This document shows positions 1 to 5,539 of a stretch of DNA of 25,170 nt, in pieces (the stretch's first letter is position 1; each line of letters begins with the position of its first letter). A program made the position numbers and the translations under genes. This stretch comes from a virus. The stretch is taken from positions 1 through 25,170 of the IMG/VR virus record IMGVR_UViG_3300044491_002454. One strand, written 5' to 3'. The notes below the pieces were generated by a model. The model was not told the DNA's origin and did not search any database. It saw only the letters and a program-made list of their open reading frames with translations.

Positions 1-15
1 TTCCTACTCTTGATC

Positions 16-213
16 ATGAATTACGACATCAATGAGAAAGAAACATCCATCGATAATATGGGTGATTCACTATTGATTGCAATTGAAAATGCTGTCAATC
101 GTAACAACATAGGTGATGCAGATGCTATCATGTCTGAGTGGATTGTTGACGGTTGTGATCCTATTGATGGATCATATGAGTTTATTTTCATTCCCAATCT
201 AACCCTGAATTGA
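16..213 (+). CDS. small acidic hypothetical protein (65 aa)
   Basis: ATG at 16 opens a 65-residue acidic protein beginning MNYDINEKETSIDNMGDSLL. The frame is open back to base 1, so the gene could start before the window; 16 is the first ATG. I do not recognise a family. It has no membrane segment and no cysteine motif. The stop at 211-213 touches the ATG of the next small gene (TGATG), as in a translationally coupled phage operon. The function is unknown. Confidence 0.6.
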   Translation: MNYDINEKETSIDNMGDSLLIAIENAVNRNNIGDADAIMSEWIVDGCDPIDGSYEFIFIPNLTLN

Positions 214-398
214 TGTACATTATGAGTAAAAGAGATAAGATTGTCCTTGCACTACAGCAAGTTGATAACATTGAGAAGATCTTTGAGGATCTTGATTATT
301 CAGATTATCTCGTCTCTAAATGTTATAAACTGAAGTACGAATTGCAACGTCAATTGTCACTAATGAATGCCAGCGATGGAGAAATCTTCGATCGGTAG
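213..398 (+). CDS. small hypothetical protein (about 61 aa)
   Basis: This small charged, probably helical protein contains MSKRDKIVLALQQVDNIEKI and ends DGEIFDR. The ATG at 213 overlaps the upstream stop (TGATG). An ATG at 222 (MSKRDK) is an equally possible start, and neither has a clear Shine-Dalgarno. The alternation of hydrophobic and charged residues suggests a helical bundle, but there is no recognisable domain. It is followed by 72 bases holding a promoter/hairpin module, so it is probably the last gene of its small operon. Confidence 0.6.
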   Translation: MYIMSKRDKIVLALQQVDNIEKIFEDLDYSDYLVSKCYKLKYELQRQLSLMNASDGEIFDR

Positions 399-409
399 AC
401 AGTTGGCAA

Positions 410-449
410 AGCGGACCCAATTTCAGTGAAACCCCTTCACAGGGGCACC
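410..449 (+). repeat. hairpin/promoter module, copy 1
   Basis: AGCGGACCCAA, then nine variable bases, then AACCCCTTCACAGGGGCACC. The same arrangement recurs at 2548-2586 with one G fewer. The CCCC/GGGG stem presents TTCACA in its loop, and TTCACA is also the -35 hexamer of the promoter at 436-464. Both copies lie between genes, just after one gene and before the next. Confidence 0.75.
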
Positions 450-464
450 CAAATGCTCTACAAT
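436..464 (+). promoter_or_regulatory. sigma70-like promoter for the 471 gene
   Basis: TTCACA at 436-441, a 17-base spacer and TACAAT at 459-464. The predicted transcript start is near 471, on or beside the ATG of the next gene, so the mRNA may be nearly leaderless. The same -35, spacer length and AATTG extension after the -10 recur at 2574-2602. Confidence 0.6.
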
Positions 465-470
465 TGGCAC

Positions 471-674
471 ATGATAAACAAAGCAATGCTTCTCACTGAC
501 TCCGCTTTCATCCAGGCACTGCGCGACCTGCCTGCCTTCCTTCTCAGCACTGATGCTGATCTTGATATGGCATACGACTGGGTTTGCGAGATGTCTCGCC
601 CTTTCGCAGGCGATCCCGCTGCCTTCGATCTCTTTTATGATGTCTACAACGAAACATTTGACTCTGCCGCTTGA
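471..674 (+). CDS. small acidic hypothetical protein (67 aa)
   Basis: The ATG at 471 gives MINKAMLLTDSAFIQALRDL and a compact acidic protein ending NETFDSAA. The frame is open back to 426, but that part overlaps the promoter hexamers, so 471 (or the ATG at 486) is the better start. No family is recognised. There is a mixed acidic/aromatic C-terminal half and no membrane segment. A gene of unknown function follows 52 bases later at 727. Function cannot be inferred. Confidence 0.6.
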   Translation: MINKAMLLTDSAFIQALRDLPAFLLSTDADLDMAYDWVCEMSRPFAGDPAAFDLFYDVYNETFDSAA

Positions 675-726
675 TTTTTGGGAGTGGCATTCTTCCATCC
701 CTACTAAACAACATTCTCAACCAAAC

Positions 727-1059
727 ATGATTGACATTGATTACACCAAGCGCCTTGATTCTATCGCATATTGTGAAGATATCTGGATTCAAGAAGATAG
801 CATCTGGGTGGGCGAAAAGCGTCTCGCTGCTTTCACAATTACGGAAGACTATAGCGATGACGAAGGTAAATTCCGTGTAAATTGCCGTCGCCAGATGACA
901 CTCACTGATGGTAGACTCGCTTACATCTACCCACGAATTTCTGGGTTTGATAGTATTGCTGAGTGCAAAGAGTTTATCTTTGATTACATCAACTCTGCAC
1001 CATCTATTGCAATCTTCAACGACCAACATCGTAAAGCATTCGAGGTACTATGCGCCTGA
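727..1059 (+). CDS. hypothetical protein (110 aa)
   Basis: The ATG at 727 gives MIDIDYTKRLDSIAYCEDIW and a 110-residue protein ending AFEVLCA. The frame is open upstream to 553, but that stretch overlaps the 471-674 gene and reads like an out-of-frame shadow, so 727 is preferred. The middle (WIQEDSIWVGEKRLAAFTI) alternates like beta strands, and the C-terminal half looks helical. The 3' end overlaps the next gene by ten bases (1050-1059), suggesting coupled translation. No known domain is recognised. Confidence 0.6.
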   Translation: MIDIDYTKRLDSIAYCEDIWIQEDSIWVGEKRLAAFTITEDYSDDEGKFRVNCRRQMTLTDGRLAYIYPRISGFDSIAECKEFIFDYINSAPSIAIFNDQHRKAFEVLCA

Positions 1060-1211
1060 TTCTTGCTGCCTTCGTTATCATCATCGGCACCACAATTGGT
1101 GTCAACGCTATCAACTCCGTCTCAAACATGCAAGACGCTAAGTTATCACGTTTCTGCAAAGGTGTGCCTGTTGGTTCTAGTTACGATGACATGTGCAAAG
1201 ACTTTCGATAA
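1050..1211 (+). CDS. small protein with N-terminal hydrophobic segment (53 aa)
   Basis: The ATG at 1050 lies inside the end of the previous gene. The product begins MRLILAAFVIIIGTTIGVNA, an Arg followed by about 16 hydrophobic residues, which is either a signal peptide or a single membrane anchor. The remaining 30 residues are polar, with two cysteines (SRFCKG and DDMCKD) that could pair if exported. The ten-base overlap supports coupling to the 727 gene. It could be a small inner-membrane or periplasmic phage protein; no family is recognised. Confidence 0.6.
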   Translation: MRLILAAFVIIIGTTIGVNAINSVSNMQDAKLSRFCKGVPVGSSYDDMCKDFR

Positions 1212-1234
1212 TGTGACAATCTACTAACCTGCAC

Positions 1235-1266
1235 ACCCCACAAGGCGTTTCGGCGTGTTGTGGGGT
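1235..1266 (+). terminator. perfect 9-bp GC hairpin, probable terminator
   Basis: ACCCCACAA (1235-1243) pairs with TTGTGGGGT (1258-1266) around a 14-base loop. It lies 23 bases after the stop of the upstream gene, so it can end that transcript. There is no long T-tract; TATAATTG follows at once. The hairpin therefore abuts the -10 element of the helicase gene and may also be part of that promoter. Confidence 0.55.
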
Positions 1267-1272
1267 TATAAT
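1267..1272 (+). promoter_or_regulatory. -10 element TATAAT for the helicase gene
   Basis: TATAAT followed by TG, the same TATAATTG string as the promoter at 2597. No good -35 lies 16-18 bases upstream, because the hairpin occupies that space. If used, transcription starts near 1279. Confidence 0.45.
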
Positions 1273-1298
1273 TGTATCAACAACAAAACCACAGCATT

Positions 1299-2537
1299 TT
1301 GATCAACCTCCGACCCCACCAGTCCCGCGCTCTCGCTGCAATGAGCGCCGCTGATCATGGTCAAATTATTGTACCCACTGGTGGTGGCAAAACTATCATC
1401 ATGATCGAGCATTGTCGTCAACTGCTTAACAACGGTCCCCGCACTATTGTTGTTGTCGCTCCGCGCATTCTTCTCGCTAATCAACTCAGCGAAGAATTCA
1501 TGCAGTTTATTCCTGCAACGTGGACACATGTAGCGCACTGCCACAGTGGAGAAACGCACCACTTCAGCACAACTAAGAGTGACAAACTTGCTCTCTTCAA
1601 TGATACTGCGCGTGCTGCAAAAGAGTCCTGCATTATATTCACCACCTATCACAGTTTGCACCGCGTTGTTGATAGTGGCATCGATGTTGATGCTATCTAT
1701 TTTGATGAAGCACACAACGGTTGTACTAAACATTTCTTTGTAAGTGTTGCTGCTATGAGTATGATTGCAGAGCGTAAGTATTTCTTCACAGCAACACCTC
1801 GCATCAGCAACAAGCATGACCGTGGTATGAATAACCGCGAGATCTTCGGTCCTATTCTTGAGAATGTCCCCGCTCCTGAGTTGATTCAAGGCGGTCACAT
1901 TCTTCCCCCTACGATTGTACCTTTCGAGACTGATCATGTTGTAGATAAGAAGAATCCTCACATGGTCCACAGTAACACTGTGCAGGATATCATTGATCAA
2001 CTCGATGAGACTGACGCTGCAAAAGTGTTGGTTGCTGTGCCATCTTCGCGTGTGCTTGGTAACATCCTCGGTCATACAGATTTGCTCTCTGAGTTGTCTG
2101 ATCGTGGTTATGATGTGTTGCACGTCACATCTAAATTCGGTGCCTATGTAAACAAAACTAAGGTGTCGCGTGAGGTATTCTTTGACACGCTGACTGCATG
2201 GGGTAAGGATAAGCAACGCAAGTTTGTATTGTTTCACTATTCCATTCTGTCTGAAGGTATCAATGTGCCTGGTCTCACTCATTGCATCATGCTCCGCAAT
2301 CTTAACGTAGTTGAGATGGCACAAACGATCGGCAGAGTTATCCGTCTCGATAAGGATGACGCAGCACGATTGCAGAGCGGTGAGATGCAACCACAGCAGT
2401 GGGCAATGTATAACAAACCCACAGGATTCGTGACTGTCCCCGTTCATCGTAACTATGGTGCAGCAGTTATTAAGCGTTTGCAGCGTATCACGGATGAGAT
2501 CTTTGTAAAGGGAGTGCCTGCCACCGCTCTCGTGTGA
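1299..2537 (+). CDS. SF2 DEAD/DEAH-type helicase
   Basis: This is a superfamily 2 ATP-dependent nucleic acid helicase. Counting from the TTG at 1299, the motifs in order are LRPHQ near the N-terminus, Walker A VPTGGGKT (about 25-32), DEAH (136-139), TAT motif III (164-166), SEGINVPGL motif V (318-326) and QTIGRVIRL motif VI (342-350). It has the two RecA-like domains of the UvsW/SSL2-like group but is shorter than T4 UvsW and lacks an extra N-terminal domain. UvsW-type enzymes unwind branched DNA and R-loops in recombination-dependent replication; that role here is inference. The start is uncertain. TTG at 1272 overlaps the likely -10, ATG at 1341 would lose the LRPHQ motif, and TTG at 1299 fits best. 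It is flanked by two promoter/hairpin modules, so it is probably its own unit. Confidence 0.85.
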   Translation: MINLRPHQSRALAAMSAADHGQIIVPTGGGKTIIMIEHCRQLLNNGPRTIVVVAPRILLANQLSEEFMQFIPATWTHVAHCHSGETHHFSTTKSDKLALFNDTARAAKESCIIFTTYHSLHRVVDSGIDVDAIYFDEAHNGCTKHFFVSVAAMSMIAERKYFFTATPRISNKHDRGMNNREIFGPILENVPAPELIQGGHILPPTIVPFETDHVVDKKNPHMVHSNTVQDIIDQLDETDAAKVLVAVPSSRVLGNILGHTDLLSELSDRGYDVLHVTSKFGAYVNKTKVSREVFFDTLTAWGKDKQRKFVLFHYSILSEGINVPGLTHCIMLRNLNVVEMAQTIGRVIRLDKDDAARLQSGEMQPQQWAMYNKPTGFVTVPVHRNYGAAVIKRLQRITDEIFVKGVPATALV

Positions 2538-2547
2538 CAATCGACGA

Positions 2548-2586
2548 AGCGGACCCAAAACCCTGAGAACCCCTTCACAGGGCACC
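2548..2586 (+). repeat. hairpin/promoter module, copy 2
   Basis: AGCGGACCCAA, nine variable bases, then AACCCCTTCACAGGGCACC. It matches the copy at 410-449 except for the variable middle and one missing G. It begins ten bases after the helicase stop codon. Confidence 0.75.
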
Positions 2587-2602
2587 GCTCAGCGTCTATA
2601 AT
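2574..2602 (+). promoter_or_regulatory. sigma70-like promoter for the 2667 gene
   Basis: TTCACA at 2574-2579, a 17-base spacer and a perfect TATAAT at 2597-2602. The predicted start near 2609 leaves a pyrimidine-rich leader of about 58 bases before the ATG at 2667. This is a good match to the host vegetative sigma consensus, as expected for phage early genes. Confidence 0.65.
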
Positions 2603-2666
2603 TGATTCAAGCGAGAGGGGCACAGCAGACCGCCTCCCCGCTCCACACTTCACTCTAAACACTCTC

Positions 2667-2990
2667 ATGCGTAAGATCGAATCTCTGATGAATGATGCCA
2701 TCGCCAACAATAAGTCTTGGCAGTCTGGTAACACTTCAGTATCATTCAACGAGGAAAATAGCACCTCTGTTGTTCGTCTTCATGGTAACAAGATCGCTGT
2801 GATTGGTGATGACTTCCTTCAAGTATTTGATGGTGGTTGGCAGTCTAATACCACCAAATCTCGCCTGAATGCATTGATCGATCGTTTCTGCAATTCTATC
2901 ACCGATGGTGTTTATCAGCGTAAGCATGTGTGGTATCTGAAAGATAACAATGTTGAGCGTGAATTCGAGTCTGGTTATATCTACGCCTGA
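2667..2990 (+). CDS. hypothetical protein (107 aa)
   Basis: The ATG at 2667 gives MRKIESLMNDAIANNKSWQS and the product ends EFESGYIYA. Reading through, there is an N-terminal helix, then two beta-like stretches (TSVSFNEENSTSVVRLHGNKIAVI and DDFLQVFDGGW region), a helix (TKSRLNALIDRFC) and an aromatic C-terminus (HVWYLKD). This suggests a small folded alpha/beta protein. No family name can be given. It is driven by the promoter at 2574-2602 and followed 38 bases later by another small gene, probably in one transcript. Confidence 0.65.
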   Translation: MRKIESLMNDAIANNKSWQSGNTSVSFNEENSTSVVRLHGNKIAVIGDDFLQVFDGGWQSNTTKSRLNALIDRFCNSITDGVYQRKHVWYLKDNNVEREFESGYIYA

Positions 2991-3027
2991 TAACTAACAC
3001 TCACTCTCACACTTTTCTTTTCAAACA

Positions 3028-3183
3028 ATGTATCAACTCCAAATCAAGTACAACAAAATTGGTAACTGGGAAAACACAGTCTTCCTCCCTATGACTCAAA
3101 TGAAAGCATTAGATATCATGGCAATGCATAATAAACTATGGAGTAAAGAGCACTGCTATCGTATCACCCCAGTCACCAATTAA
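3028..3183 (+). CDS. small hypothetical protein (51 aa)
   Basis: The ATG at 3028 gives MYQLQIKYNKIGNWENTVFL and the product ends YRITPVTN. It starts 38 bases after the 2667 gene and is followed seven bases later by the next ATG, so it fits a run of small co-directional genes. The pattern suggests a short beta sheet followed by one helix (MKALDIMAMHNKLW). There is no clear Shine-Dalgarno; the leaders in this block are A/C-rich. The function is unknown. Confidence 0.5.
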   Translation: MYQLQIKYNKIGNWENTVFLPMTQMKALDIMAMHNKLWSKEHCYRITPVTN

Positions 3184-3190
3184 TTCAATC

Positions 3191-3364
3191 ATGAAAACAC
3201 AATCCTCCATCAATTCCACATTTAAGCAACAATTATCAAAACAAAGTCTCTTCCCTTCAACTAAAGCATCAGCACGAAAGATCAACCGAATCCTCACACA
3301 AAAATTAGATAAGACTTATCAGTCTAAATCTAATCTTTCCATCATTACATCTCTCTCTAATTGA
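3191..3364 (+). CDS. small basic hypothetical protein (57 aa)
   Basis: The ATG at 3191 gives MKTQSSINSTFKQQLSKQSL, a Ser/Lys/Gln-rich basic protein that ends SLSN. The stop at 3362-3364 is three bases before the next ATG at 3368. Its composition suggests a disordered or nucleic-acid-binding peptide, but no motif confirms this. It is accepted mainly because of its tight fit between neighbouring genes. Confidence 0.45.
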   Translation: MKTQSSINSTFKQQLSKQSLFPSTKASARKINRILTQKLDKTYQSKSNLSIITSLSN

Positions 3365-3367
3365 AGA

Positions 3368-3586
3368 ATGAAAACATTCTACATCTCTGACGGTAAGACT
3401 TACCGCAATCGCAAAATGCAAAAACTTGCACTCACTCGCTCTGATAAAGTATATCTCCTTAAAACTACTAATTACAAAGATAGCATTTGGATATTCTTCA
3501 CACCATTGCATAGATCAATTCCTGATGTATCAATGATCTCCTCATCTTCATCAATTAAATATCCCTTATTGATTCCCGCACAATGA
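3368..3586 (+). CDS. small hypothetical protein (72 aa)
   Basis: The ATG at 3368 gives MKTFYISDGKTYRNRKMQKL and the product ends PLLIPAQ. The first half looks beta-rich (KVYLLKTTNYKDSIWIFF) and the second half is Ser-rich. It is the last gene of the 2667-3586 run: a near-consensus promoter begins three bases after its stop. No family is recognised. Confidence 0.5.
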   Translation: MKTFYISDGKTYRNRKMQKLALTRSDKVYLLKTTNYKDSIWIFFTPLHRSIPDVSMISSSSSIKYPLLIPAQ

Positions 3587-3588
3587 AA

Positions 3589-3617
3589 TTGACATTAAAC
3601 TCATCAACTGATATACT
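3589..3617 (+). promoter_or_regulatory. near-consensus sigma70 promoter for the 2OG oxygenase
   Basis: A perfect TTGACA at 3589-3594, a 17-base spacer and TATACT at 3612-3617. The predicted start near 3624 leaves a leader of about 29 bases before the ATG at 3653. It is the best sigma70 match I found in the window. Confidence 0.75.
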
Positions 3618-3652
3618 GATCAAACATACATAATTCACACTGCAATTACATC

Positions 3653-4297
3653 ATGTCATCAGACATCTTCACTCAATCACTATCTGACACCCTAGAGGAT
3701 AAAATTCAGCGTGAGCATTATGGTTTATTCCCTACCGCTGTTTCTAAAGTGTCAGTGCCAAATCATGATGATTTCAAACAACAAATCTTAGAATGGATGT
3801 CAACTGAAGATCTACAACTTAAAACAGATCGTAACGCTATCTCTCATAACGTTGCTCAAGTTGGTCCTAACAATAAACTCATTAATGATCTCCCTATTAT
3901 TCACAAACTCCTCGTTGATTCAGTAAACTGGACAAACGACAATACTCTTAAATACGATGCAATTTTCGCTATTCAAGATTCATACCTAGAGATACACAAC
4001 AAGGATGCAATCTATGCTCCTCATGAGCATTCAAACTGCCTCTACTCTCTTACCTATCTTATTAACTACGATCACACATTACACTCGCCAGTTAAATTTA
4101 GACGTAACGTACAATCATCACATTATCCCGTCATTCAACTTCGCTCCACTGATATGACCCCATACAATATGACTGAATGTACATTCGATATGTCTGAAGG
4201 AGATATTATCATCTATCCATCACACATCACCCATGGATATGATACTAACCCTAATGATCAACGTATCACCCTCACTGCTAACTTTGTCCCACAATAG
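3653..4297 (+). CDS. 2OG-Fe(II) oxygenase family protein (214 aa)
   Basis: This is a putative 2-oxoglutarate- and Fe(II)-dependent oxygenase. The jelly-roll iron site is suggested by HEH at residues 124-126 in APHEHSNCLYSLTYL, a distal His in the strand GDIIIYPSHITHG (H191 or H194), and the 2OG-binding Arg204 in QRITLTANF. Using HxH rather than HxD resembles the TIGR02466-like group common in T4-like cyanophages; that assignment is from memory. About 110 residues precede the metal motif and resemble no known domain. The substrate is unknown; relatives hydroxylate proteins, nucleotides or small molecules. It appears monocistronic, with a strong promoter of its own and a 247-base intergenic region after it. 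The fold assignment is fairly firm, the reaction is not. Confidence 0.75.
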   Translation: MSSDIFTQSLSDTLEDKIQREHYGLFPTAVSKVSVPNHDDFKQQILEWMSTEDLQLKTDRNAISHNVAQVGPNNKLINDLPIIHKLLVDSVNWTNDNTLKYDAIFAIQDSYLEIHNKDAIYAPHEHSNCLYSLTYLINYDHTLHSPVKFRRNVQSSHYPVIQLRSTDMTPYNMTECTFDMSEGDIIIYPSHITHGYDTNPNDQRITLTANFVPQ

Positions 4298-4301
4298 ATA
4301 C

Positions 4302-4322
4302 TTTTCCACAACCTTTTCCACA
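4302..4322 (+). repeat. two tandem TTTTCCACA boxes (DnaA-box-like)
   Basis: TTTTCCACA at 4302-4310 and 4314-4322, separated by ACC, giving a 12-base period. A third same-strand copy lies at 4665-4673 inside the next gene. The sequence is one base from the E. coli DnaA box TTATCCACA and, as I recall, equals the box consensus reported for the Synechococcus PCC 7942 origin. Whether host DnaA binds here is inference. Confidence 0.5.
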
Positions 4323-4357
4323 GTTTCCGCATATCCTGGGGAGATTAAAAATGCCTT

Positions 4358-4365
4358 TATAAATA
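4358..4365 (+). promoter_or_regulatory. T4-type late promoter motif TATAAATA
   Basis: A perfect TATAAATA in the intergenic region, 180 bases before the 4545 gene. T4 late promoters need only this -10-like octamer, and cyanophage late promoters are described as NATAAATA. A CTCCG/CGGAG inverted repeat (4369-4373, 4387-4391) follows where the transcript would begin. Confidence 0.5.
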
Positions 4366-4472
4366 TACCTCCGAGAATTATATCTACGGAGTTATAGTTA
4401 CCTTAGACCGTAGCACAAGAGGATTTTTTTGACAACATCTCCCAGGACACTACACAAACCCTCACAGACCAG

Positions 4473-4501
4473 TTGACAATAGTGCCAAAATATGGCATTA
4501 T
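4473..4501 (+). promoter_or_regulatory. sigma70-like promoter with inverted repeat in the spacer
   Basis: TTGACA at 4473-4478, a 17-base spacer and CATTAT at 4496-4501. TGCCA (4483-4487) and TGGCA (4493-4497) form an inverted repeat lying across the spacer and the edge of the -10, a position suited to a repressor or activator site. The predicted leader to the ATG at 4545 is about 37 bases. Confidence 0.5.
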
Positions 4502-4544
4502 TACTAGGTAATCAACTCACCCTACTTCCATCATCTAACTAACA

Positions 4545-4730
4545 ATGGGACGCACCTATAAGCGCAACGATTTGCATAACTCACGACGACCCAAATCCAT
4601 TAGGGAGAAGCGTCAGCAATTCGGCAAGAATAAGCGAGACTACAGTGATACCTATGAGGACAACTTTTCCACAGGTAAGTATCAACAACGCAACATGAGT
4701 AGTGATCACAATCAAGAGGAATCTAACTGA
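4545..4730 (+). CDS. small very basic protein (61 aa)
   Basis: The ATG at 4545 gives MGRTYKRNDLHNSRRPKSIR, and the N-terminal half is densely Arg/Lys-rich (REKRQQFGKNKR). The C-terminal third is polar and acidic, ending DHNQEESN. The composition suggests nucleic-acid or ribosome binding, or a disordered protein, but no domain supports a choice. It is the first of four overlapping small genes: its stop at 4728-4730 shares a base with the next ATG. The third TTTTCCACA copy falls inside it. Confidence 0.6.
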   Translation: MGRTYKRNDLHNSRRPKSIREKRQQFGKNKRDYSDTYEDNFSTGKYQQRNMSSDHNQEESN

Positions 4731-4843
4731 TGAATGAGATTGACAATGATTGGATTGATGACATGCTAGAGGATGATATCCCCGAGTATGATGACCTAAC
4801 TACCGAAACACTCGCTGACACCTATTCTGGAGATTACGAATGA
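4730..4843 (+). CDS. small very acidic protein (37 aa)
   Basis: The ATG at 4730 overlaps the upstream stop by one base and gives MNEIDNDWIDDMLEDDIPEY, ending SGDYE. It is extremely acidic and directly follows a strongly basic small protein. It could be a DNA-mimic-like or charge-neutralising partner, but that is speculation. The stop (4841-4843) overlaps the next ATG at 4840 (ATGA), which argues that this short frame is translated. Confidence 0.55.
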   Translation: MNEIDNDWIDDMLEDDIPEYDDLTTETLADTYSGDYE

Positions 4844-5007
4844 AAACTATCACTCTCACCACCACTCCTCCCGTTGATGTTAAACTATGGGACAAGGGTA
4901 GGAAGTACTTTTGGGCATACGATTATGACGGTTGTCCTAAGTATGGTCCATTCAAATCACGAGAGCAAGCAATCAATGATGCACGACAGTATTCGGAGGC
5001 ACAATGA
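4840..5007 (+). CDS. small hypothetical protein (55 aa)
   Basis: The ATG at 4840 overlaps the previous stop and gives MKTITLTTTPPVDVKLWDKG, ending YSEAQ. It contains an aromatic cluster (KYFWAYDYDGCPKYGPF) and a final helix (SREQAINDARQY). The pattern of a strand pair with Gly/Pro turns followed by 'GPF.SREQA...A' resembles small cyanophage proteins of unknown function. It overlaps the next gene by four bases (ATGA at 5004-5007). Confidence 0.6.
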   Translation: MKTITLTTTPPVDVKLWDKGRKYFWAYDYDGCPKYGPFKSREQAINDARQYSEAQ

Positions 5008-5231
5008 CATCCTACGGAGCAAAGATTGCATCTATTCCACAACAACTAGAAATACTCTTAGATCTATATGATGAGGGTCATTTACCACCAGATGAGCAAG
5101 TCAAACTAGCACAGAGTTTAATAGACTTAGATCTAGATGATTACCTCACACAGTATCAACCACTATGTGATTATTTCATCGCTGAGGGTATGTGCTATGA
5201 TGTAGAGGTAGGTGACACTGAGAGCAGTTAA
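5004..5231 (+). CDS. small acidic hypothetical protein (75 aa)
   Basis: The ATG at 5004 overlaps the stop of the preceding gene. The product starts MTSYGAKIASIPQQLEILLD and ends EVGDTESS. Two predicted helices (PQQLEILLDLYDEGHL and PDEQVKLAQSLIDLDLDDYL) make a small all-alpha acidic protein. It is the last of the four coupled genes, with about 340 bases of structured non-coding DNA after it. No family is recognised. Confidence 0.6.
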   Translation: MTSYGAKIASIPQQLEILLDLYDEGHLPPDEQVKLAQSLIDLDLDDYLTQYQPLCDYFIAEGMCYDVEVGDTESS

Positions 5232-5383
5232 TTCATGCATGTTATGTGTTACCGCGAAGCGGGTATATTAAAAACGCCTACTTCCCTAACCTACAAAAGT
5301 ATCACATCGACTTCGAGATATCTCGACTGAAATCAAATGAAACTTCGGGTCCCCCCCTCTGAAAAAAAATTCCCAGGTTACAA

Positions 5384-5425
5384 AACTGCTCCCCAGGTTT
5401 ACACAACGACCTCGTGGGAGCAGTT
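5384..5425 (+). promoter_or_regulatory. strong hairpin, possible RNA element
   Basis: AACTGCTCCC (5384-5393) pairs perfectly with GGGAGCAGTT (5416-5425). Inside, AGGT (5395-5398) can pair with ACCT (5409-5412). No T-tract follows, so it is unlikely to be an ordinary Rho-independent terminator. It may be an mRNA leader structure, an attenuator, a small RNA or a protein-binding site. Confidence 0.5.
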
Positions 5426-5444
5426 ATCATATATTGCCATAACC

Positions 5445-5490
5445 CTCTCAGAGACGCTCAGGATCGCCTGTAAGGCGGGTATACTGAGAG
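5445..5490 (+). promoter_or_regulatory. two-tier stem with possible -10 TATACT
   Basis: CTCTCAG (5445-5451) pairs with CTGAGAG (5484-5490) and encloses CGCCT/AGGCG (5465-5469, 5473-5477). TATACT at 5480-5485 looks like a -10 element, but there is no good -35. It may be a promoter overlapped by an inverted-repeat operator, or an RNA stem in a longer leader. Confidence 0.4.
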
Positions 5491-5539
5491 TCATGAGTGT
5501 TTCTAGGCAAACCCTCTTATATCCTTTCAAAGTATTTAA

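Noticed and set aside
553-726. Upstream extension of the 727 gene
   Set aside because: It overlaps the 471-674 gene in another frame; the extension lacks support and 727 starts a sensible protein.
423-1029. Reverse-strand frames of 91 and 161 codons opposite the small genes
   Set aside because: They lie opposite better forward genes with start/stop coupling, have no ribosome site and show shadow-like composition.
1267-1274. TTG at 1272 as start of the helicase
   Set aside because: It overlaps the likely -10 TATAAT, so it would lie upstream of the transcript start. TTG at 1299 keeps all the motifs.
1266-2585. 439-codon reverse frame opposite the helicase
   Set aside because: It is the antisense of a clear SF2 helicase with all motifs. 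The protein is Cys/His/Ile-rich noise, a common artefact opposite this codon usage.
4429-4434. A second TTGACA upstream of the 4545 gene
   Set aside because: The hexamer 17-18 bases downstream (CACAAA) is a poor -10. The TTGACA at 4473 pairs better.
4298-4544. tRNA or riboswitch in the 4298-4544 gap
   Set aside because: No cloverleaf arms or T-loop sequence could be found. Only promoter-like sites and DnaA-like boxes are visible.
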